Origin: DATDQA01 sp035292505
Lineage (GTDB): Bacteria > Bacteroidota > Bacteroidia > Chitinophagales > Saprospiraceae
NCBI GenBank assembly: GCA_035292505.1
Contig: DATDQA010000109.1
Span: 1-11,112, forward strand
Direction: 5' to 3'
Length of the DNA stretch: 11,112 nucleotides
This document shows positions 6,213 to 11,112 of the stretch, in pieces. The notes beneath the pieces are model-generated. The model ran no database searches and was not told where the DNA came from. It saw nothing but the letters and a program-made list of their open reading frames with translations. Numbering within the stretch: the stretch's first letter is position 1; each line of letters starts with the position of its first letter. The translations under genes were made by a program, and so were the position numbers.

Positions 6213-6908
6213 ATGAAACAATCGAAATTCATCGTTATCGAGGGTCTCGATGGCTCAGGAAAGTCGACTCAACTTGAGCTGCTGCAGTCATATTTGGAGG
6301 AAAAGGGTGTTATTTTCCGTCATGTTCACTTTCCCAGACTAGGTCAGGGAGTTTACGGAACATTAGTCGCCGACTTTTTACGCGGGGCATTTGGCAAACT
6401 TGAAGAAGTCCATCCGAAGCTAGTGGCGCTCCTCTATGCCGGAGATCGTAAAGATTTTGCAGAGACAATCGCGCATTGGCTCGCGGAGGGAATCCTTGTC
6501 ATCGCAGATCGTTACGTGTACTCAAACATTGCCTTTCAATGTGCAAAGTGTATAGAACCGCGGGAGAAGGAGGAGCTGAAGCAATGGATACTTGATCTGG
6601 AGTATGGCTATTATAAAATTCCAAAGCCTGATTTCTCGCTCTTCCTCGACGTCTCCATCGTGTCTGCTGCGAAAGCACTCTCCGAAGATGACGAACGCAC
6701 GACGCGCGATTATCTCAATGGCTCTCAGGATATTCATGAATCTGACCTGGACTTTCAGGAACGCGTGCACCAGGAATATCTTAACCTTACCAGATCTGAG
6801 GAGGACATCCATCGTTTGCTCTGCGTGGATAAACATGGACAACGTCTTTCGCCGGATGATACACATCGGGCGATTATTCGGAAATTGCAGGAGATGCACA
6901 TTTTATGA
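6213..6908 (+). CDS. tmk: Thymidylate kinase (dTMP kinase)
   Basis: Cytoplasmic P-loop kinase that phosphorylates dTMP to dTDP with ATP, an essential step in dTTP synthesis. It has 231 residues, slightly longer than the E. coli enzyme (213). The P-loop GLDGSGKST occupies residues 11-19. FPR (40-42) and DRYVYSNIAFQ (99-109) are the dTMP-binding motifs, with Asp99-Arg100-Tyr101 as the DRY signature. PKPDFSLFLDV (137-147) is the next core strand, followed by a flexible lid with charged residues (157-170) and DFQERVHQEYL near the C-terminal helices. The ATG at 6213 gives the canonical short N terminus before the P-loop. The stop overlaps the next gene's start (ATGA), which implies translational coupling to an apparently unrelated secreted protein. 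Confidence 0.95.
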   Translation: MKQSKFIVIEGLDGSGKSTQLELLQSYLEEKGVIFRHVHFPRLGQGVYGTLVADFLRGAFGKLEEVHPKLVALLYAGDRKDFAETIAHWLAEGILVIADRYVYSNIAFQCAKCIEPREKEELKQWILDLEYGYYKIPKPDFSLFLDVSIVSAAKALSEDDERTTRDYLNGSQDIHESDLDFQERVHQEYLNLTRSEEDIHRLLCVDKHGQRLSPDDTHRAIIRKLQEMHIL

Positions 6909-9034
6909 AGATCATGAACTGCAATCACACTCTTTGGATTAAGTGTTGTGCCTTCGCTGCGCTATGCAACTTGTTCCAACATGCCCTATGCCAGGAAATA
7001 ACCGGAGAGTTAAAAGTCTGGCACAACGTCACGCTCACCCTTGAAGGTCCAATCATAAGTGAGCAATCTGAGCCCAATCCGTTTTCAGATTACCGGCTAC
7101 AGGTGACTTTTGCACAAGACAGTACTGTGTACAAAGTACCCGGATATTTTGCTGCAGATGGGAATGCTGCAAATACCGGGACCGATACAGGAAATAAATG
7201 GCGTGTACACTTTACTCCTGATCGTACAGGTGAATGGCTATACACCGTTTCTTTTCGCCAGGGCACGGATATTGCGATATCGGACGATGAGGGATTATCA
7301 CTGGATCCTGATGGATTGATGGGATCATTTATTATTCAACCTTCTGACAAGACGGGTAGAGATTTCAGAGGCAAGGGTCGGCTGACCTATGTGCATCATA
7401 GATATCTTCAGTATCAGGGTTCGGGAGAGTTCTTTCTGAAGGCCGGGGCTGACTCCCCGGAGACCTTACTGGCTTGCCGGGAATTCGATCAGACTTATTT
7501 ATTGTCAACCGGTGCGCCGTTGAAAGACTGGACACCACACCTGGGTGATTGGAGAGAAGGAGATCCCGTATGGCGCGATTCACTCGGCAAAGGCATCATT
7601 GGTGCCATCAACTATCTCGCGGAAGAAGACCAGAATGCCATTTCGTTTCTCACGATGAATATCGACGGCGATGGAGACAACGTATGGCCGTATGCTGATC
7701 CCGATCAACATGACAGATTCGATTGTTCTAAGCTCGATCAATGGGAAATCCTGTTCACGCATTGTGATCAGAAAGGAATCTACATGCATTTCAAAACCCA
7801 GGAACAGGAGAACGACCAGTTGCTGGATGGAGGGCAACTTGGTCGCATGCGTAAACTCTACTATCGTGAACTGATCGCCCGCTATGCCCATCATCTTGGG
7901 TTGAACTGGAATTTGGGTGAAGAAAACACCAATACCGATTTGCAACGAAAGGCCTTTGCCCAGTTCTTCTTTGACCATGATCCCTATCATCACAATATCG
8001 TTGTGCATACATTTCCAGGTTCCGATGATGCTGTGTACACGGATTTATTAGGGAATCAATCGAAGCTCACGGGGGCATCACTGCAGGCAGATTGGAATGA
8101 GGTGCATGACATCACGTTGGAATGGGTAAAAAAATCCCAGGATGCAGGGAAGCCCTGGGTAGTTGCCAATGACGAACAGGGGATTGCATTCATTGGAGTA
8201 CCTGATGATGCTTTTCAAAGCAATCCGACCCAGGATGGTATTCGTAAGCAGGTCCTTTGGGGCAATCTCATGGCAGGTGGTGCAGGTGTTGAATATTATT
8301 TTGGTTATGCGTTGCCACACAATGACCTCAATTGTGAAGACTTTCGTTCGCGTGACAGGATGTGGGATTACAACCGGTATGCCCTGCAATTCTTTAAAAA
8401 CTCTCTTCCGTTTTGGTTGATGCAGAGTGCCGATAGTCTGGTTGATGCCGATGACGGCGATGCCTTTTGCCTGAGCCTTCAGGATTCGATCTTTGCGATC
8501 TATCTTCCTGAGGGTGGAGAATCGTTTCTTGATCTCAGGAATGCTTCCGGCATCTTTGATATTTCATGGTACAATCCACGCATGGAAGGTGACATGCAGA
8601 CAGGAACTGTAGCCATCGTCGGTGGGGGAGTGATGGCTTCACTCGGATTACCTCCGGAAGAGGCATCAGAAGATTGGGCTGTGCTAGTGCAAAAAAAAAC
8701 TGAGATCCCGGAAATAAAGACTCTTGATTGCGCTCCATTCAATTGTGCCGAAGTAACGCTTGTCTGGAATCGACCGACAGATGGAAGTGTATTTACGCCT
8801 GCTATAGAAATGAGTACTGATGGCGAGAATTTCACAGAGATCGCTCCGCTTACTGAAATGCATTGCACACAATATTGTATCACAAGAGTACCGGCATCAG
8901 GAATATTCACATATTACAGGTTAAGGACCGCTCAATTGTATTCGAATACAGTGAAATGTCATGTGCCTTGTTTTGGAGAGGGGAGAGGTGATATTGAGAA
9001 TGTCAAACGACGCAAAGGAGGTCAAATGCATTGA
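6905..9034 (+). CDS. Secreted DUF5060-domain glycoside-hydrolase-like protein
   Basis: A 709-residue exported protein, probably acting on polysaccharide or glycan; the substrate is unknown. A signal peptide covers about residues 1-29. A DUF5060 beta-sandwich follows (about 32-145; GELKVWHNVTLTLEGP, KWRVHFTPDRTGEWLYTV). A probable TIM-barrel region spans about 150-500. Within it LGLNWNLGEEN (331-341; Glu339/Glu340) and WVVANDEQG (418-426; Glu424) are where clan GH-A enzymes carry their acid/base and nucleophile; this assignment is inference. A domain like the putative collagen-binding domain of such enzymes spans about 503-597 (FDISWYNPRMEGDM). A small beta-sandwich (about 605-687) ending YYRLRTAQLYSNTV normally precedes a type IX secretion sorting domain, but here only a charged 20-residue tail follows. 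The start overlaps the tmk stop; Met4 is an alternative. Confidence 0.85.
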   Translation: MKIMNCNHTLWIKCCAFAALCNLFQHALCQEITGELKVWHNVTLTLEGPIISEQSEPNPFSDYRLQVTFAQDSTVYKVPGYFAADGNAANTGTDTGNKWRVHFTPDRTGEWLYTVSFRQGTDIAISDDEGLSLDPDGLMGSFIIQPSDKTGRDFRGKGRLTYVHHRYLQYQGSGEFFLKAGADSPETLLACREFDQTYLLSTGAPLKDWTPHLGDWREGDPVWRDSLGKGIIGAINYLAEEDQNAISFLTMNIDGDGDNVWPYADPDQHDRFDCSKLDQWEILFTHCDQKGIYMHFKTQEQENDQLLDGGQLGRMRKLYYRELIARYAHHLGLNWNLGEENTNTDLQRKAFAQFFFDHDPYHHNIVVHTFPGSDDAVYTDLLGNQSKLTGASLQADWNEVHDITLEWVKKSQDAGKPWVVANDEQGIAFIGVPDDAFQSNPTQDGIRKQVLWGNLMAGGAGVEYYFGYALPHNDLNCEDFRSRDRMWDYNRYALQFFKNSLPFWLMQSADSLVDADDGDAFCLSLQDSIFAIYLPEGGESFLDLRNASGIFDISWYNPRMEGDMQTGTVAIVGGGVMASLGLPPEEASEDWAVLVQKKTEIPEIKTLDCAPFNCAEVTLVWNRPTDGSVFTPAIEMSTDGENFTEIAPLTEMHCTQYCITRVPASGIFTYYRLRTAQLYSNTVKCHVPCFGEGRGDIENVKRRKGGQMH

Positions 9035-9128
9035 TAGTTTGAACCCAAATGCTCTTGCGAATCTCGTTATCTTGGCATCCTCAGCCCGGTAATACTCTTT
9101 CAATTTCAACAGACCACGAAGCCGTAAT

Positions 9129-9833
9129 ATGGCGCCACTCACAGTTGCTGATCATATCCTTTTCGCACTCTTTGCATTTGCCCTTCCTCTGCTGATGATT
9201 TGGAGACAAGAGTCTTCGCAAATTGTGATTCCTGAAGACAGTGATCTGAAAATCCGGATCTACTGGACAAACAGTATGGTGTTGTGGATAGGAGCATTGA
9301 TTGTGGTAGGATTATGGTTTTTTTATGGCCGGCCGTTTACGGCGATGGGGATGAGATTACCGGAGGCTTCTTCATTTCCGCATTGGATGCTCCTGATCGC
9401 GGGGTTTTTGTTATTCTATTTTGCCGATGCCATGATATCCTGGAATTCTGCTGACGAACATCCAGCTTCTGCTATTCTTCCTGCGAATTGGCGTGAGTTT
9501 GCACATTTCGGTACTGTCGTGAGTCTCAGTGCAGGAATTTGCGAGGAGATTGTCTTCCGTGGCTTCATTGTGAACTATCTACTTGTGTTTACAGCCGGCC
9601 ATGAATATTCGATACAGATTGCGATCATGGGATCGGCGCTCGTCTTTGGTATCGTCCATGCTTATCAGGGTGGCCTCGCACTGCTGAAGATTACCTTGCT
9701 TTCAATGCTGTTTGCCTGGTTGTTCGTCATGACCAAATCCCTTCTGCTCTTGATTGCGCTGCACTTCACTATAGACTTCTGTAGCGGCATGATGGCGGTG
9801 ATCAGGAAGAAGGAAGAAAATGCGCTGGCCTAG
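9129..9833 (+). CDS. CPBP-family intramembrane metalloprotease
   Basis: A 234-residue polytopic membrane protein of the CPBP (Abi/CAAX protease and bacteriocin-processing) family. Family motifs are intact: EEIVFR (Glu139, Glu140, Arg144), FGIVH (Phe173, His177) and HFTID (His212, Asp216), on hydrophobic helices in the C-terminal half. Other membrane segments lie near residues 8-25, 48-66 and 85-102. The substrate is unknown; relatives process prenylated proteins or peptides or act as membrane scaffolds. It starts 94 bp after the DUF5060 gene, with no clear promoter or Shine-Dalgarno in the spacer, so co-transcription is possible. It converges with the S51 peptidase gene 107 bp away. Confidence 0.9.
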   Translation: MAPLTVADHILFALFAFALPLLMIWRQESSQIVIPEDSDLKIRIYWTNSMVLWIGALIVVGLWFFYGRPFTAMGMRLPEASSFPHWMLLIAGFLLFYFADAMISWNSADEHPASAILPANWREFAHFGTVVSLSAGICEEIVFRGFIVNYLLVFTAGHEYSIQIAIMGSALVFGIVHAYQGGLALLKITLLSMLFAWLFVMTKSLLLLIALHFTIDFCSGMMAVIRKKEENALA

Positions 9834-9869
9834 CCGGGAAAATCGATAAAACAGGGAAAGCGGGAAAAC
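9834..9869 (+). repeat. 9-bp G/A-rich repeats after the CPBP stop
   Basis: Four 9-bp units begin at the base after TAG: CCGGGAAAA, TCGATAAAA, CAGGGAAAG, CGGGAAAAC. They are degenerate, but the period and the purine-rich coding strand are clear. Confidence 0.5.
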
Positions 9870-9883
9870 ATTTGCCAGTCGAT

Positions 9884-9937
9884 TTCCTCTGCTTCCTCCT
9901 TTTCCTCGGATTCCTCTACTTTCTCTGCTTTCTCTCT
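9884..9937 (-). repeat. Six-unit 9-bp array after the S51 peptidase stop
   Basis: On the plus strand the units are TTCCTCTGC, TTCCTCCTT, TTCCTCGGA, TTCCTCTAC, TTTCTCTGC, TTTCTCTCT, in unbroken 9-bp phase. On the strand of the peptidase gene this is a purine-rich GCAGAGGAA-type array starting 3 bases after its stop. It makes the convergent spacer purine-rich on each gene's own strand. Confidence 0.65.
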
Positions 9938-9940
9938 CTT

Positions 9941-10633
9941 TCACATCCTTACATCGATTGGCGTTTCAAGAATCTTACCATCCTCATTATGTACGTAAAA
10001 CGCCTGTGCGTCCGCAGTTGATCCGTAGGCTTGCATGAGTTCATCATTTTCAAATAATAATCCCACCGTTTCATCACAGCCATAACCATCTGCTAAAGAA
10101 CCCTCAAGAATATACTGATGAAAATATGTGCGTCTCCCCGGTTCACTGAGATAATGCGGTGCAAAACTCCCTTTCAACCATCCCAAGGCTTTCATCGGAG
10201 TCAGAACCTTTGGTCTTGAGTCAGTAAGGCCTCCTTCGAACCAACAAATACCGCCCGCACTTCCTCCTCCTAATAAGATACCACTTGATGCAGCCTCTTT
10301 CAGGATCTGGTCAATGCCATGTTCCCGCCAGATCGCAAGCATGTTTACGGTATTTCCGCCACCGACATAGATCGCATCCATATTGAGCAGTATTTCATCA
10401 AACCCCTGTGGCTGATCAAATGTGGAAATGAAAAGCTTTTGGACATACGGTTCAAACTTCAGTTCAGCTCCCAGGTTGTTCCACCAGGAGATCATCTCGG
10501 CACTGTCACCGGAGGCAGTAGGCAGGTAACAGATGCGTGGATAATCTTTCCCCGTCAGCTCCACGAATTTTTTGATGAGGACAGGATTTACGCCGCGCCC
10601 GACGGCAAATATGCGTGATGGAGTATTTGGCAT
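9941..10633 (-). CDS. Peptidase family S51 (dipeptidase E / cyanophycinase-like)
   Basis: A 230-residue cytoplasmic serine peptidase of the PepE/cyanophycinase fold. PepE cleaves Asp-X dipeptides and cyanophycinase cleaves cyanophycin; the closer relationship here is to PepE-like proteins by length (E. coli PepE is 229). The elbow GGGSAGGI carries the nucleophile Ser125, GGGNTVNML (91-99) is the conserved loop, and His160 in FAPHYL is the likely catalytic histidine. Glu188 in GCDETVG is a candidate third residue. The frame is open upstream to an ATG at 10726, but that 31-residue extension lies in repeat DNA and has no family counterpart, so I chose ATG 10633. A weak -7-like TATTCTTG (10639-10646) lies just upstream. 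Confidence 0.87.
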   Translation of the reverse strand: MPNTPSRIFAVGRGVNPVLIKKFVELTGKDYPRICYLPTASGDSAEMISWWNNLGAELKFEPYVQKLFISTFDQPQGFDEILLNMDAIYVGGGNTVNMLAIWREHGIDQILKEAASSGILLGGGSAGGICWFEGGLTDSRPKVLTPMKALGWLKGSFAPHYLSEPGRRTYFHQYILEGSLADGYGCDETVGLLFENDELMQAYGSTADAQAFYVHNEDGKILETPIDVRM

Positions 10634-10660
10634 AGCATCAAGAATATATCTATCTGCTAA

Positions 10661-10694
10661 GGACGCGAAAAGACGCGAAAGAGTTTTGTGCGTC
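10661..10694. repeat. GACGCGAAA direct repeat with inverted partner, upstream of the S51 gene
   Basis: GACGCGAAA occurs at 10662-10670 and 10672-10680 (10-bp period). GACGCGAAAA (10662-10671) can also pair imperfectly with TTTTGTGCGTC (10684-10694). On the minus strand it reads as the pyrimidine-rich 'TTTCGCGTCTTTTCGCGTC' type that I remember as a dispersed intergenic sequence; unchecked. Confidence 0.45.
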
Positions 10695-10700
10695 TGCAGT

Positions 10701-10735
10701 TGATTCGAAATGAGTTCACGTGGCATGTCGAATCA
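10701..10735. repeat. 8-bp inverted repeat at the edge of the 150-bp tandem array
   Basis: TGATTCGA (10701-10708) and TCGAATCA (10728-10735) are perfect reverse complements with a 19-base loop. The right arm recurs in later copies of the tandem unit but the left arm does not, so the hairpin is specific to the array boundary. Confidence 0.5.
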
Positions 10736-11112
10736 TATTTCTCACAGAGACACGGAGGACACAGAGATAGTTGGCTATGTGGTGCATTCTCTCAGTGATC
10801 TCTGTGCCTTTGTGAGAGACCTTCATTGCATGCCTGGCGTCCCATTATGTCATATGCAAAATGAGTTCACTTAGCATGTCGAATCATATTTCTCACGGAG
10901 ACACGGAGGACACAGAGATAGTTGGCTATATGGTGCATTCTCTCAGTGATCTCTGTGCCTTTGTGCGAGACCTTCTTTGCATTCCTGGCGTCCCATTATG
11001 TCATATGCAAATGAGTTCACTTAGCATGTCGAATCATATTTCTCACGGAGACACGGAGGACACAGAGATAGTTGGCTATATGGTGCATTCTCTCAGTGAT
11101 CTCTGTGCCTTT
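10710..11112. repeat. Tandem repeat, about 150-bp unit, two full copies and a truncated third
   Basis: Copies begin at 10710, 10861 and 11011 (ATGAGTTCAC in each), so the unit is 151 then 150 bp. Copy 1 differs from copy 2 by seven substitutions and one extra A at its end. The 102 visible bases of copy 3 are identical to copy 2, which points to recent duplication. Each unit holds an inverted repeat: in copy 1, CACAGAGAT (10760-10768) with ATCTCTGTG (10798-10806), and outside it TCTCACA (10740-10746) with TGTGAGA (10811-10817). The outer pair is broken in copies 2 and 3. The array continues past the window edge. There is no identifiable gene in this 400-bp stretch. Confidence 0.9.

Noticed and set aside
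7580..8008. A 142-codon minus-strand frame inside the DUF5060 gene.
   Set aside because: Antisense to the barrel region that carries the conserved Glu motifs; no independent evidence for a gene.
8921..9142. A 73-codon minus-strand frame overlapping the 3' end of the DUF5060 gene and the spacer, with a protein-like stretch (KEYYRAEDAKITRFARAFGF).
   Set aside because: It overlaps conserved coding sequence of the DUF5060 gene, matches no family I know, and has no promoter. The 94-bp spacer could hide a gene remnant but nothing supports it.
10710..11112. The terminal array considered as a CRISPR.
   Set aside because: The whole 150-bp unit repeats, with no alternation of short constant repeats and unique spacers, and no cas genes are seen.

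Overview
The window looks like chromosomal DNA of a Bacteroidota bacterium. The evidence is a TonB-dependent receptor with a carboxypeptidase-regulatory-like domain followed by a DUF4249 lipoprotein, a DUF5060 glycoside-hydrolase-like protein, and a promoter matching the Bacteroidota -7 box TAnnTTTG. I saw no rRNA, tRNA, CRISPR array, insertion sequence or phage gene. All species-level inference is open.

Layout. Positions 1-3499 (+) hold the 3' part of the receptor gene and its DUF4249 partner, a surface uptake pair. Positions 3681-4433 (-) and 4547-5914 (+) are a divergent pair: a Crp/Fnr-type regulator and a multidomain nucleotide cyclase (catalytic domain, TM2 membrane domain, TPR, SHOCT-like tail). 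They share a 113-bp spacer with one good promoter and two GCAC/GTGC dyads. Positions 6213-9833 (+) run thymidylate kinase, a secreted DUF5060 protein overlapping it by 4 bp, and a CPBP-family membrane protease. Positions 9941-10633 (-) encode a family S51 peptidase that converges on the protease gene. The last 400 bp are a tandem repeat with a unit of about 150 bp that runs off the window edge.

Genes working together. The receptor/DUF4249 pair and the regulator/cyclase pair are plausible functional units. The thymidylate kinase, DUF5060 and CPBP genes are adjacent but have no obvious shared pathway.

The most unusual feature is between the genes. Almost every gene end is followed within a few bases of the stop codon by a short-period imperfect tandem array (7, 8 or 9 bp), often purine-rich on the coding strand. 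Examples are a 13-unit ACTGNNG heptad array next to the Crp stop, RTGATGR heptads after the receptor, 9-mers after the protease and the peptidase, and a composite GAGAATG/AAACTC element found after both the DUF4249 and cyclase genes. Several imperfect palindromes lie among them. I do not recognise this arrangement as a described system.
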